From assembly GCA_016716325.1 (NCBI GenBank), contig JADJWO010000001.1, positions 1,116,001-1,180,000 on the forward strand: a stretch of 64,000 bases of DNA. The letters run 5' to 3'. Positions 40,956 through 49,563 of this stretch are shown here, piece by piece. Numbering within the stretch: the stretch's first letter is position 1; every line of letters starts with the position of its first letter. The translations under genes were made by a program, and so were the position numbers. Under the pieces are notes generated by a model that saw nothing but the letters and a program-made list of their open reading frames with translations, did not search any database and was not told the origin of the DNA. Source of the DNA: Nitrosomonadales bacterium (GTDB lineage Bacteria > Pseudomonadota > Gammaproteobacteria > Burkholderiales > Gallionellaceae).

Positions 40956-41768
40956 TTATCGGTGGAGCAGCACTTCCAGCACAAACTTGCTGCCCAGATA
41001 CGCCAGCAGCAGGAAGATGAAGCCGCTCACCGTCCAGCGCACCGCGATCCGGCCGCGCCAGCCGTAGAAATGATGTCCCCACAACAGCACGGCGAACACC
41101 GCCCAGGACAGGAATCCGAACAGCACCTTGTGGTTGAATTGCCAGGCCTTGCCGAAGATCTCTTCGGAGAACAGTGCACCGGATGCCAGCGTCAGGGTCA
41201 GCAGCAGGAAGCCGATGCCGATCATGCGGAACAGCAATGTCTCCATGGTCAGCAGCGGCGGCAGGTTGCGCAACACGGTCGGCATCCTGGCATGATGCAG
41301 CCGCTTCTCCACCTGAGAGATCAGCACCGCGTGCAGCATGGCGATGGTGAACAGGCTGTATGCGAGCATCGCCGCAGAGATGTGCGCCTTGAACGCGAAC
41401 AGTCCGGTGTTCCCCAGTTGGTGCGCGGACGGAAAGATCTCCGGCAACAGCACGGCCACCGCCGCCAGCGGCAGCACCAGCGCCTGCAGTCCGCCGACCG
41501 GATAGAAGAAGCGCGCCACCCAATAGACCAGCAGGGTCAGCCACACGATCAGCGACAACGCGTTGACCACGCTCAGGTTGAACCCGCCTCCCGCAAACAC
41601 GTCCTGCACCAGCAGATAGCCGTGCAACACCAGCGGCAACAGCACCCAGTGTCCCAGCGCGGTCCGGCTCAGCACATCACCCTTGCCGTGCGTCTGCGCA
41701 TGCCAGAAGTAGACTGCAAGCACGCTGTAGCCGGTGAAAGCGAGCCAGGAGAGGATAACGTTAGACAT
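40956..41768 (-). CDS. YpjD/CorE-like CcsA-family inner-membrane protein
   Basis: This 270-residue protein has eight predicted membrane helices and belongs to the cytochrome c assembly (CcsA/CcmC-like) family, closest to the YpjD branch, which is commonly encoded next to ffh. Typical segments are HISAAMLAYSLFTIAMLHAV, FNHKVLFGFLSWAVF and the terminal HHFYGWRGR. The WWD haem-handling motif is not seen, so haem delivery is doubtful. It is divergent from ffh. Confidence 0.8.
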   Translation of the reverse strand: MSNVILSWLAFTGYSVLAVYFWHAQTHGKGDVLSRTALGHWVLLPLVLHGYLLVQDVFAGGGFNLSVVNALSLIVWLTLLVYWVARFFYPVGGLQALVLPLAAVAVLLPEIFPSAHQLGNTGLFAFKAHISAAMLAYSLFTIAMLHAVLISQVEKRLHHARMPTVLRNLPPLLTMETLLFRMIGIGFLLLTLTLASGALFSEEIFGKAWQFNHKVLFGFLSWAVFAVLLWGHHFYGWRGRIAVRWTVSGFIFLLLAYLGSKFVLEVLLHR

Positions 41769-41807
41769 TTTTCGTCGGGATGTTTTAGACTTCGCGAATT
41801 CTACACC

Positions 41808-41836
41808 ATCTCCCGCTCATCACTCATGCTGGACAA
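41808..41836 (-). promoter_or_regulatory. Promoter of the YpjD-like gene
   Basis: On the minus strand TTGTCC (41836-41831, inside the first ffh codons) and TAGAAT (41813-41808) are 17 bp apart, about 40 bp before the ATG of the YpjD-like gene. Confidence 0.55.
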
Positions 41837-43178
41837 TCTGACGCAACGCCTTTCCGGCGTCATCAAGAACCTGCGGGGTCAGGCGCGCCTGACCGAGAAC
41901 AACATCCAGGACGCATTGCGCGAAGTGCGCATGGCGCTGCTGGAGGCCGATGTCGCACTGCCTGTGGTCAAGGACTTCATCGCCCAAGTGAAACAGGCGG
42001 CGCTGGGACAGGAAGTCATCGGCAATCTGAATCCCGGACAGGCTCTGGTCGGCGTGGTGCATCGCGAACTCACCCGCCTGATGGGCGAGCACAACGACGC
42101 GCTCAATCTCGCCACCACGCCGCCCGCGGTGATCCTGATGGCCGGCCTGCAGGGCGCCGGCAAGACCACCACCAGCGGCAAGCTGGCAAAACTGCTGCGC
42201 GACCAGCAGAAGAAAAAGGTGCTGCTGGTCAGTTGCGACATCTACCGCCCCGCCGCGATCGAGCAGTTGCGCACGCTGGCGCAACAACTCGAGATTGACT
42301 TCTTCGCCTCGGACACCAGCCAGAAACCTCAGGACATCGCGCTGGCCGCACTGGATTTCGCGCGCAAGCATTACCATGATGTGCTGATCGTCGATACCGC
42401 CGGCCGCCTCGCCATCGACGAGGCGATGATGACCGAGATCAGGCAACTGAGCACCGCGCTGAAACCGATCGAGACGCTGTTCGTGGTCGATGCGATGACC
42501 GGACAGGACGCGGTAAACACCGCCAGGGCGTTCGGCGAAGCGCTGCCGTTGACCGGCGTGATCCTCACCAAACTGGACGGCGACGCGCGCGGTGGCGCGG
42601 CACTGTCGGTGCGCCAGATCACCGGCAAGCCGATCAAGTTCGTCGGTGTCAGCGAGAAGGTCAACGGCCTCGAAGCCTTCCATCCCGAACGCATGGCGTC
42701 GCGCGTGCTGGGCATGGGCGACGTGCTGTCGCTGCTCGAGGAGGCACAGCGCGAAGTCGATCATGTCGAAGCGGCCAAGCTGGCCAAGAAGGTCCAGAGC
42801 GGCAAGGGATTCGACCTCAACGATTTCAAGACGCAGATCGTGCAGATGCGCAAGATGGGCGGCATGTCGGCGCTGATGGACAAGCTGCCCGCGCAGCTCA
42901 GCCAGGCCGCCGCGGGCGCCAGGGTGGACGACAAACAGATCAGCCGCACCGAGGGGATCATCAACTCGATGACCCCGCTTGAGCGCAGCAGACCGGAACT
43001 CATCAAGGCATCGCGCAAGCGCCGCATCGCGATGGGTGCCGGTGTGCAGGTGATGCACGTCAACCAGTTGCTCAACCAGTTCGAGCAGACCCAGAAGATG
43101 ATGAAGATGTTCGGCAAGGGCGGTGGCATGGCCAAGATGATGCGCGGCATGGCGGGTAAGTTGCCCGGCATGCGCTAA
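41826..43178 (+). CDS. ffh: Signal recognition particle protein Ffh
   Basis: Ffh binds 4.5S RNA and signal sequences and targets membrane proteins to FtsY. The 450 residues comprise the N helical bundle (MLDNLTQRLSGVIKNL), the G domain with GLQGAGKTTTSGKLA (P loop), DTAGRLAIDE and TKLDGDARGG, and a methionine-rich M domain ending MRGMAGKLPGMR. The ATG has no obvious ribosome site. Confidence 0.98.
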   Translation: MLDNLTQRLSGVIKNLRGQARLTENNIQDALREVRMALLEADVALPVVKDFIAQVKQAALGQEVIGNLNPGQALVGVVHRELTRLMGEHNDALNLATTPPAVILMAGLQGAGKTTTSGKLAKLLRDQQKKKVLLVSCDIYRPAAIEQLRTLAQQLEIDFFASDTSQKPQDIALAALDFARKHYHDVLIVDTAGRLAIDEAMMTEIRQLSTALKPIETLFVVDAMTGQDAVNTARAFGEALPLTGVILTKLDGDARGGAALSVRQITGKPIKFVGVSEKVNGLEAFHPERMASRVLGMGDVLSLLEEAQREVDHVEAAKLAKKVQSGKGFDLNDFKTQIVQMRKMGGMSALMDKLPAQLSQAAAGARVDDKQISRTEGIINSMTPLERSRPELIKASRKRRIAMGAGVQVMHVNQLLNQFEQTQKMMKMFGKGGGMAKMMRGMAGKLPGMR

Positions 43179-43186
43179 GACTTTCA

Positions 43187-43259
43187 GTCCACGAAAAACA
43201 CGAACTCCACGAACAAGCCGGAGCATTCCTGATACTGACTTTTCGTGCCTTTCGTGGAC
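43187..43259. repeat. Inverted 9-mer array between ffh and the CbbY-like gene
   Basis: Three units of period 9 built on CACGAA (TCCACGAAA, AACACGAAC, TCCACGAAC) start at 43188. Inverted TTTCGTG units end at 43259. GTCCACGAAA (43187-43196) and TTTCGTGGAC (43250-43259) pair perfectly. Confidence 0.65.
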
Positions 43260-43311
43260 ACATTGCTTTGATTTGTTTTACATTCCTGAAAACTTAACCT
43301 TGAAGGCCATC

Positions 43312-44037
43312 ATGAACATTAAAGCTATTATTTTCGACGTGGACGGCACGCTGGCAGATACCGAAGACGGGCACCGCAAATCGTTCAACAAGGCGTTCGC
43401 CGAGAACGGCCTCGACTGGAACTGGGATGTCGCGCTGTACGACAAGCTGCTGAAAGTGACCGGCGGCAAGGAGCGCATCAAGTATTTCGTCTCGGATTTC
43501 CTGAAAGACTATGCCAAACCGGACAACTTCGACGACTTCGTCAAGCACCTGCACAAGGTCAAGACCGCGCATTACACCGCGATGCTGGGCGAAGGGCATA
43601 TCCCGTTGCGCCCCGGCATCAAACAACTGATCCAGGAAGCGCACGCTGCCGGCATCAAGCTGGCCATCTCGACCACCACCACTGCGGAAAACGTCACCGC
43701 GCTACTGGAGGTCGGACTGGGCAAGAACTGGGCGGATTATTTTGACGCGAACGGTTGCGGCGACATCGTGCCGCACAAGAAGCCCGCGCCCGACATCTAT
43801 TACTGGGTGCTGGACAAACTCGGCCTCAAGGCGGAAGACTGCATCGCGCTGGAGGACTCGAACAACGGACTGCGCTCTGCGCTTGCCGCCGGCATCAAGA
43901 CCTACGTCACCACCAACCCCTATACGCACTGGCACGATTTCGACGGCGCGGCAGGCATATTCGACGACCTAAGCGACCTGGCAGCCTTTTACAGGACAAC
44001 CGGCCTGCCCCTTCCCAAGGCTGCGACTTCTGGCTAG
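43312..44037 (+). CDS. HAD-IA phosphatase, CbbY-like
   Basis: This 241-residue HAD hydrolase has the nucleophile motif FDVDGTLADTEDGH (Asp9, Asp11), a cap domain of the beta-phosphoglucomutase/CbbY type, STTT as motif II, and PHKKPAPDIYYW and ALEDSNNGL as motifs III and IV. CbbY proteins hydrolyse xylulose-1,5-bisphosphate, a Rubisco inhibitor; no cbb genes are visible here, so this specificity is an inference. AAGG lies 5 bases before the ATG. Confidence 0.8.
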   Translation: MNIKAIIFDVDGTLADTEDGHRKSFNKAFAENGLDWNWDVALYDKLLKVTGGKERIKYFVSDFLKDYAKPDNFDDFVKHLHKVKTAHYTAMLGEGHIPLRPGIKQLIQEAHAAGIKLAISTTTTAENVTALLEVGLGKNWADYFDANGCGDIVPHKKPAPDIYYWVLDKLGLKAEDCIALEDSNNGLRSALAAGIKTYVTTNPYTHWHDFDGAAGIFDDLSDLAAFYRTTGLPLPKAATSG

Positions 44038-44051
44038 TATTCGCCCGCCGT

Positions 44052-44127
<76 letters not shown>

Positions 44128-44171
44128 CCCGCCAGAAGATGCTCACGCGCAATCGGAATCGGCCAGCGGGA

Positions 44172-46040
44172 TCAGTAACTCCCCTCCTCTTTCCACATGT
44201 CCCTGGTAAAACGCAGCACCTTGTTCCGGCCGGATTCCTTGGCCTGATACATGGCCACATCGGCATATTTCACACAGCTCCAGAAAGCCTCGCCGTCCGT
44301 CGGGAACAGCGATATGCCCACCGAGATCGTTTTCTTGAGCGGCCCGCTTCCCGTCTGGAACACATTTTCCTCCATCGACTTGCGCACCCGCTCGGCCACG
44401 GCCATTGAACTGGCCTCGTCGGCGCCGATCAACAGGGCGACGAATTCTTCGCCGCCAAAACGTATCGCCAGGTCGGACGTCCTGATCGCCTTCTTCAGGA
44501 TGTCAGCCACCTTCACCAGAACCTTGTCGCCTGTTTCGTGGCCGTAGGTATCGTTAACCTGCTTGAAGAAATCCACGTCGCACATCAGTATGCCGACGCT
44601 GGTTTTCTGCCTTTGCACAGTGGCCAGCAGAGTCTCCAGATAACCTTCAAGGAATCGACGGTTGTACAAATTGGTCATTGGGTCGTGCATGGACGCATCC
44701 TTCAGGGACTGCATCAGGCGCTTGGCTTCGATGACAGGCGCCGCCTCGCCCAGATAGGTTTGCAGCGTGACCATGTTCTCCTGCACTTCGGCCGCTTCCT
44801 CGCGGGTGAACAGGACTTGCAGCACCCCGCCCACGCTGCCGGACAACATGATCGGGATGCAGATATGCAACAGATGTTCGTTGTCCTGCACCTGATTGCC
44901 GCAATAAGCGCTGCATATCCGGTCTTCATCGACCGAAGACACGATCAGCGCGGTGCGCTTGGCCCGGCATGCATCGCAATCCACGGTGACTTCGCGATCG
45001 CACCACAACTCGGCTTTGTCTGGAAGACCCCGGGCTGCGATCAGTGTCAGGTGGTTCTTTGAATTCGCGACCTCATAGAAGGAATACCGCTTGAGCGAGA
45101 ATTTCTCTGTCAGCACCCTGCATACCCGGTCGTATACATCGCCAAGGTCGCGGTCGTTCTCGATCGCCTGCTTGAAGTGCGAGGCGCTCACCATATTGTT
45201 CACCACCTGCACGGTATGCGCCAGCAAGCCCCCCTTGCCCGACCTGTCATTGCAACTGCCCAGGCCTTCGACTTGCTTGGTGATATTGCCGAAACTGTCC
45301 TCCAGTATCTGCATGAACTGGTTGGTCTTGTCCGCGATCTCGCCGACTTCGTCATCGCCTCGTTTTTGCAGACGCTCTGAAAAATCGCCCGCTTCGGCAC
45401 GCCGGATCACCCTGTTCAGATCCTGTGTGGTCTCCACGACAGGCTGCATCATCCTCCTGAACGCAAGGACGATCACCGTGCCGAACAGGAAGGACAAGAG
45501 CACGATGCCGATCACCGACCAGAATGCCATGTCATGCTGCGCCGATACATCCATCGACAGGCTGACCACACCCAGCACCTCGCCCTCGCGCGCCTGGTGG
45601 CACGCCATGCAGTTGCTGGGGTCGGTTGAAGTGGCGACATAAGGGATCGCATAGTGGAACACATGTCCGCGATCATTCAGGTACTCATATGCCTCCTTGC
45701 CGGTCTTGAGCACCTGCAACTCTATCGGCGTTGCCGCTCTCCGGTCGCTGACATCCATGTTCATTTGTTTGACCACCGAATCGGCGGGCACGACATGCGC
45801 ATCCAGCAATCCGGGGATGTTGTCCAGCCTCAGCAGATAGGGCTTGATATGCTCCGGATTCCCCTCGTGCATCTCATGGGTCACGGTCAGGCGCATCAAT
45901 TCGGCGCCCATCTTCCCCTGCGTCGACACATCCCTTTCGGCAAGCTCGCCGAAGACATAGACCGTGGCAACAGCGAACAACAGCGCGCAGGTCGCGGTCG
46001 CAACCGTGGTAACCAGCAGGATCTTCGATTTCAGTTTCAT
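44172..46040 (-). CDS. Haem-c sensor diguanylate cyclase (DUF3365-HAMP-GAF-GGDEF)
   Basis: This membrane signalling protein of 622 residues has TM1 at about 8-30, a periplasmic DUF3365/Tll0287-like domain carrying a c-type haem motif CMACH (144-148), TM2 at about 172-194, a HAMP domain, a GAF-like domain rich in cysteines (WCDREVTVDCDAC, CSAYC), and a C-terminal GGDEF domain. The active site is GGEEF (529-533) and the product-inhibition site RTSD lies five residues before it (520-523), so the cyclase should be active and feedback controlled. It probably converts a redox or gas signal into c-di-GMP. Confidence 0.9.
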   Translation of the reverse strand: MKLKSKILLVTTVATATCALLFAVATVYVFGELAERDVSTQGKMGAELMRLTVTHEMHEGNPEHIKPYLLRLDNIPGLLDAHVVPADSVVKQMNMDVSDRRAATPIELQVLKTGKEAYEYLNDRGHVFHYAIPYVATSTDPSNCMACHQAREGEVLGVVSLSMDVSAQHDMAFWSVIGIVLLSFLFGTVIVLAFRRMMQPVVETTQDLNRVIRRAEAGDFSERLQKRGDDEVGEIADKTNQFMQILEDSFGNITKQVEGLGSCNDRSGKGGLLAHTVQVVNNMVSASHFKQAIENDRDLGDVYDRVCRVLTEKFSLKRYSFYEVANSKNHLTLIAARGLPDKAELWCDREVTVDCDACRAKRTALIVSSVDEDRICSAYCGNQVQDNEHLLHICIPIMLSGSVGGVLQVLFTREEAAEVQENMVTLQTYLGEAAPVIEAKRLMQSLKDASMHDPMTNLYNRRFLEGYLETLLATVQRQKTSVGILMCDVDFFKQVNDTYGHETGDKVLVKVADILKKAIRTSDLAIRFGGEEFVALLIGADEASSMAVAERVRKSMEENVFQTGSGPLKKTISVGISLFPTDGEAFWSCVKYADVAMYQAKESGRNKVLRFTRDMWKEEGSY

Positions 46041-46429
46041 GAATCCCTCCCATCTTGCGATGCGCCTTCCGGAAACGGCTAGCGCGACATGAATATCAAA
46101 CGCAATCCAAGTTCGACCCCCTTACTGCAGACATCGAAATCGTATGTACTGCCCATCATCCACACATACGATCCCGAAGACCGGATCATGCCTATAGTAA
46201 TACGATATGGCAGATAAATCTTCACGCCATTGACACATCCCCGCCAAAAACCTTCAAGCCCGGCAAAGCCCCTTTCCCACCGCATGAAAATGCGGCATGA
46301 CGCACGGTTTCGGAAGCGCGCCTCAGCCCTTGGCAACCGCGTGATCCCCACTCGGGAAAGTATTCGGTTAGAATACGCCGGTCCATAATTTTCACCCCCT
46401 ACAACGTAAAACTTACCGAGGAGTCAGCC
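46041..46429. promoter_or_regulatory. Regulatory gap between diguanylate cyclase gene and rpe
   Basis: This 389-bp divergent gap holds two palindromes. One is the 9-bp inverted repeat ATCGTATGT (46139-46147) and ACATACGAT (46164-46172), 16 bp apart and about 100 bp before the cyclase ATG. The other is the hairpin CCGCAT-GAAA-ATGCGG (46280-46295), with a GNRA loop, in the presumed leader of rpe. TAGAAT at 46368 may be a -10 for rpe. Open frames in the gap have no coding character. Confidence 0.4.
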
Positions 46430-47116
46430 ATGTACCAGATCGCGCCGAGCATTCTTTCCGCCAACTTCGCCAGACTGGGCGAGGAAGTCGATAACGTCCT
46501 CGCTTCCGGTGCCGATGTCGTGCACTTCGACGTGATGGACAACCATTACGTGCCCAACCTGACCATCGGCCCGCTGGTCTGCGAAGCCCTGCGCAAGCAT
46601 GGCGTCACCGCCCCGATCGACGTGCACCTGATGGTCAAACCGGTCGACCGCATCATCCCCGATTTCGCCAAGGCCGGTGCCACCTACATCACCTTCCACC
46701 CGGAAGCCTCCGAGCACATCGACCGCACCATCGGCCTGATCAAGGAAAGTGGCTGCAAGGCCGGCCTGGTATTCAACCCGGCCACCCCGCTGGACATTCT
46801 GGAATACACGCTGCCCAAGCTGGACATGGTATTGCTGATGTCGGTGAACCCCGGCTTCGGCGGCCAGAAATTCATCCCCCACGTGCTGGACAAGGCGCGC
46901 GCCGTGCGCAAGATGATCGATGCGAGCGGCCTCGATATCCGCCTGGAGATCGACGGCGGCGTCGGCCCGGCCAACATCCGGGAAGTGGCCGAAGCGGGCG
47001 TGGACATGTTCGTCGCGGGATCCGCCGTATTCGGCAAACGCAACGAAGCCGACCCGAACCGTTACGACACCATCATCGGCGAACTGCGTGCCGAACTGGC
47101 AAAAGTCGGAAAATAA
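46430..47116 (+). CDS. rpe: Ribulose-phosphate 3-epimerase
   Basis: Rpe interconverts ribulose-5-P and xylulose-5-P in the pentose phosphate and Calvin cycles. The 228-residue barrel begins with APSILSANFARLGEEV. The metal and acid residues are in VHFDVMDNHYVPNLTIGP and DVHLMV, and the second catalytic Asp is in EIDGGVGPANI. GAGG is upstream. Its stop overlaps the gph ATG (TAATG). Confidence 0.97.
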   Translation: MYQIAPSILSANFARLGEEVDNVLASGADVVHFDVMDNHYVPNLTIGPLVCEALRKHGVTAPIDVHLMVKPVDRIIPDFAKAGATYITFHPEASEHIDRTIGLIKESGCKAGLVFNPATPLDILEYTLPKLDMVLLMSVNPGFGGQKFIPHVLDKARAVRKMIDASGLDIRLEIDGGVGPANIREVAEAGVDMFVAGSAVFGKRNEADPNRYDTIIGELRAELAKVGK

Positions 47117-47802
47117 TGTCCTTCAACGACTTCCCGCTACCCGTCAGCGCCATCGTCATCGACCTCGACGGCACGCTGCTGCATACCGCGCCGGAACTGG
47201 CCGAGTCGGCCAACCGCATGCTGCGCGACATGGGCCGTGCGCCGGTGTCGCAGGACCTGCTGATGAGCTATATCGGCAACGGTATCCACTGGCTGGTGAA
47301 GCGCGCGCTGACCGGCGACATGCATGCCGAGCCGGATGCGGCGCTGTTCGACCGCGCGTTGCCGATCTTCGAGAAGCATTACACCGAACTGTTGCTGCAA
47401 AGCAAACCGTTCGGCGGTGTCGTCGCTGGACTGGACGCGATGAAAGCGGCGGGCTTCCGCCTGGGCTGCATCACCAACAAGGTGGAACGCTACACCCTGC
47501 CGCTGCTGGAAGGCATCGGCATGGCGAAGTATTTCGAGATCGTGGTCGCGGGCGACACGCTGCCGGAAAAGAAACCGCATCCGATGCCGTTGCTGCACTC
47601 GGCGAAGTTCTTCGGCTGTGCCATCGAAAACCTGCTGCTGATCGGCGATTCGCTGAGCGACGCGCAGGCCGCGCGCGCCGCAGGTTGCCCCATCATCTGT
47701 GTGCCCTACGGCTACAACCACGGCGAGCCGGTGGAAACGCTCAACGTGGATGCGGTCATCCCCGACCTCACGGCGGTCCTGCCGCTCATCGAACGCGCTT
47801 GA
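47116..47802 (+). CDS. gph: Phosphoglycolate phosphatase
   Basis: This HAD-IA phosphatase of 228 residues has motif I VIDLDGTLLHTAPEL, motif II ITNK, motif III KKPHP and motif IV IGDSLSDAQAA. Position after rpe and before trpE is the classical proteobacterial rpe-gph-trp arrangement. It removes 2-phosphoglycolate produced by DNA repair or by Rubisco oxygenation. The stop is 5 bases ahead of the trp leader peptide. Confidence 0.92.
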   Translation: MSFNDFPLPVSAIVIDLDGTLLHTAPELAESANRMLRDMGRAPVSQDLLMSYIGNGIHWLVKRALTGDMHAEPDAALFDRALPIFEKHYTELLLQSKPFGGVVAGLDAMKAAGFRLGCITNKVERYTLPLLEGIGMAKYFEIVVAGDTLPEKKPHPMPLLHSAKFFGCAIENLLLIGDSLSDAQAARAAGCPIICVPYGYNHGEPVETLNVDAVIPDLTAVLPLIERA

Positions 47803-47807
47803 TAACG

Positions 47808-47864
47808 ATGCTGCATTACAACTTCAGATTCGGGAGAGCAACAGCAAGCTGGCGATGGTGCTAA
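47808..47864 (+). CDS. trpL: Tryptophan leader peptide
   Basis: An 18-codon frame encodes MLHYNFRFGRATASWRWC. Two Trp codons (TGG CGA TGG at 47850-47858) lie near the end, two codons before the TAA. The frame lies immediately upstream of an intrinsic terminator and of trpE, as expected for an attenuation leader peptide. It starts 5 bases after the gph stop and has no strong ribosome site of its own, so its translation may be coupled to gph. Confidence 0.75.
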   Translation: MLHYNFRFGRATASWRWC

Positions 47865-47905
47865 CCATCCCGCCATGCAGCGGCGCACCTACCGCCGCTT
47901 TTCTC
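47850..47905 (+). promoter_or_regulatory. trp attenuator
   Basis: The terminator hairpin is AGCGGCG (47879-47885), a 7-base loop, CGCCGCT (47893-47899), then TTTTCTC. Region 1 with the Trp codons (TGGCGATGG, 47850-47858) can pair with region 2 (CCATCCCGCCA, 47865-47875), and region 2 can alternatively pair with the ascending arm of the terminator (CCGC/GCGG, CGCC/GGCG). A ribosome stalled on the Trp codons would mask region 1, free region 2 and prevent the terminator, the classical logic for trpE control. Confidence 0.7.
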
Positions 47906-47931
47906 CCGTAACGAATTTCAAGGAGTTGTTT

Positions 47932-49419
47932 ATGTCGTTCCCCATCACCGAACAGGAATTCCAATCCCTTGCCGAACAGGGATACAACCGCATCCCGCTG
48001 GTCGCCGAAACCTTTGCCGACCTCGACACGCCGCTGTCGCTGTACCTCAAGCTCGCCAACAAGCCGTTCTCCTACCTGCTCGAATCGGTGCAGGGCGGCG
48101 AGCGCTTCGGGCGCTACTCCTTCATCGGCCTGCCGGCCGAGGCCCGCATCACCGTGCGCGGCAAGCAGGTCACGCTGACGCACCAGGATTCGGAAACGAC
48201 ACACGAGGTCGACAACCCGCTCGACTTCATCAGCGAATACCAGTCGCGCTTCAGGGTCGCGCCGTTGCCGAACCTGCCGCGTTTCACCGGCGGGCTGGCC
48301 GGATATTTCGGTTACGAGACGATACGCTACATCGAATCGCGACTGGCCGGAGTCCACAAGCCCGACGTGCTCGGCACGCCCGACATCCTGCTGATGCTCA
48401 CCGAACAGCTCGCCGTGATCGACAACCTGTCCGGCAAACTCACCTTCATCGTCTACGCCAATCCGGAGCATGACGACGCCTACGCAACGGCGCGTGAACG
48501 GTTGCGCGAACTCATCAGCCTGATGCACCGACCGGTGGACATCCCGCATGCGCCGCCGATGCACGGCGGCGAGGCAAAATCCGAATTCGGCGAGACCGCA
48601 TTCAAGTCGGCGGTGGAAAAGGCCAAGCGCTACATCTTCGACGGCGACATCATGCAAGTGGTGCTGTCTCAGCGCATGTCGCAGCCCTTCCCCGCCTCGC
48701 CGCTGTCGCTGTACCGCGCGCTGCGCAGCGTGAACCCGTCGCCCTACATGTTCTACTACGACATGGGCGACCATCACGTCGTCGGCGCGTCGCCGGAGAT
48801 TCTAGTTCGCCTCGAACACGACATGGTCACCGTGCGCCCGATCGCCGGTACGCGTCCACGCGGCAAGATAGTGGAACAGGATGTCGCACTCGCCGAAGAA
48901 CTGCTGGCCGATCCCAAGGAACTGGCCGAGCATCTGATGCTGATCGACCTGGGCCGCAACGATATCGGCCGCGTCGCGCAGAACGGCACAGTCAAACTCA
49001 CCGAGAAGATGGTCATCGAGCGCTACTCTCACGTGATGCACATCGTCTCCAACGTCGAGGCGAAATTGAAGCCGGGCCTGAACGCGATGGACGTGCTCAA
49101 GGCCACCTTCCCCGCCGGAACGGTATCGGGCGCGGCCAAGGTGCGCGCGATGGAGATCATCGACGAACTGGAACCCAGCAAGCGCGGCATCTACGCCGGC
49201 GCGGTCGGCTACCTCGGCTTCAACGGCGACATGGATCTGGCGATCGCGCTGCGCACCGCCGTGGTAAAGGACGCGACGCTGTACGTGCAGGCCGGTGCGG
49301 GCATTGTTGCCGACTCGGTTCCGGACAACGAATGGATGGAGACGCAGAACAAGGCGCGCGCCGTGTTGCGTGCTGCGGAGATGGTACTGGAAGGGCTGGA
49401 TACGCCAGCGCATCGATAG
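47932..49419 (+). CDS. trpE: Anthranilate synthase component I
   Basis: TrpE makes anthranilate from chorismate using ammonia supplied by TrpG. The 495-residue protein keeps the feedback motif LLES (in SYLLESVQGG, about residue 50) that binds tryptophan, and the chorismate-site segments SQRMSQPF, GASPEIL, RPIAGTRPRG, LIDLGRNDIGRV and GAVGYLGFNGDMDLAIALRT. AAGGAG lies 6 bases before the ATG. Confidence 0.98.
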   Translation: MSFPITEQEFQSLAEQGYNRIPLVAETFADLDTPLSLYLKLANKPFSYLLESVQGGERFGRYSFIGLPAEARITVRGKQVTLTHQDSETTHEVDNPLDFISEYQSRFRVAPLPNLPRFTGGLAGYFGYETIRYIESRLAGVHKPDVLGTPDILLMLTEQLAVIDNLSGKLTFIVYANPEHDDAYATARERLRELISLMHRPVDIPHAPPMHGGEAKSEFGETAFKSAVEKAKRYIFDGDIMQVVLSQRMSQPFPASPLSLYRALRSVNPSPYMFYYDMGDHHVVGASPEILVRLEHDMVTVRPIAGTRPRGKIVEQDVALAEELLADPKELAEHLMLIDLGRNDIGRVAQNGTVKLTEKMVIERYSHVMHIVSNVEAKLKPGLNAMDVLKATFPAGTVSGAAKVRAMEIIDELEPSKRGIYAGAVGYLGFNGDMDLAIALRTAVVKDATLYVQAGAGIVADSVPDNEWMETQNKARAVLRAAEMVLEGLDTPAHR

Positions 49420-49563
49420 AATCCAAACTTTTTTCGCGATACTGTGTTGCTCACAAAAACTTACTCCTTGCATATTGGATATATGCGGCGGCGCGATTTT
49501 TTTGCTCGTGCCTTGTCTCGCTTCGAATTTTGAACCTTCCGGAATCCCATCGAATCTGAAAGC

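Noticed and set aside
46055..46351. Open frames on both strands in the gap before rpe
   Set aside because: No recognisable domain, no ribosome site, and atypical composition; the region looks regulatory.
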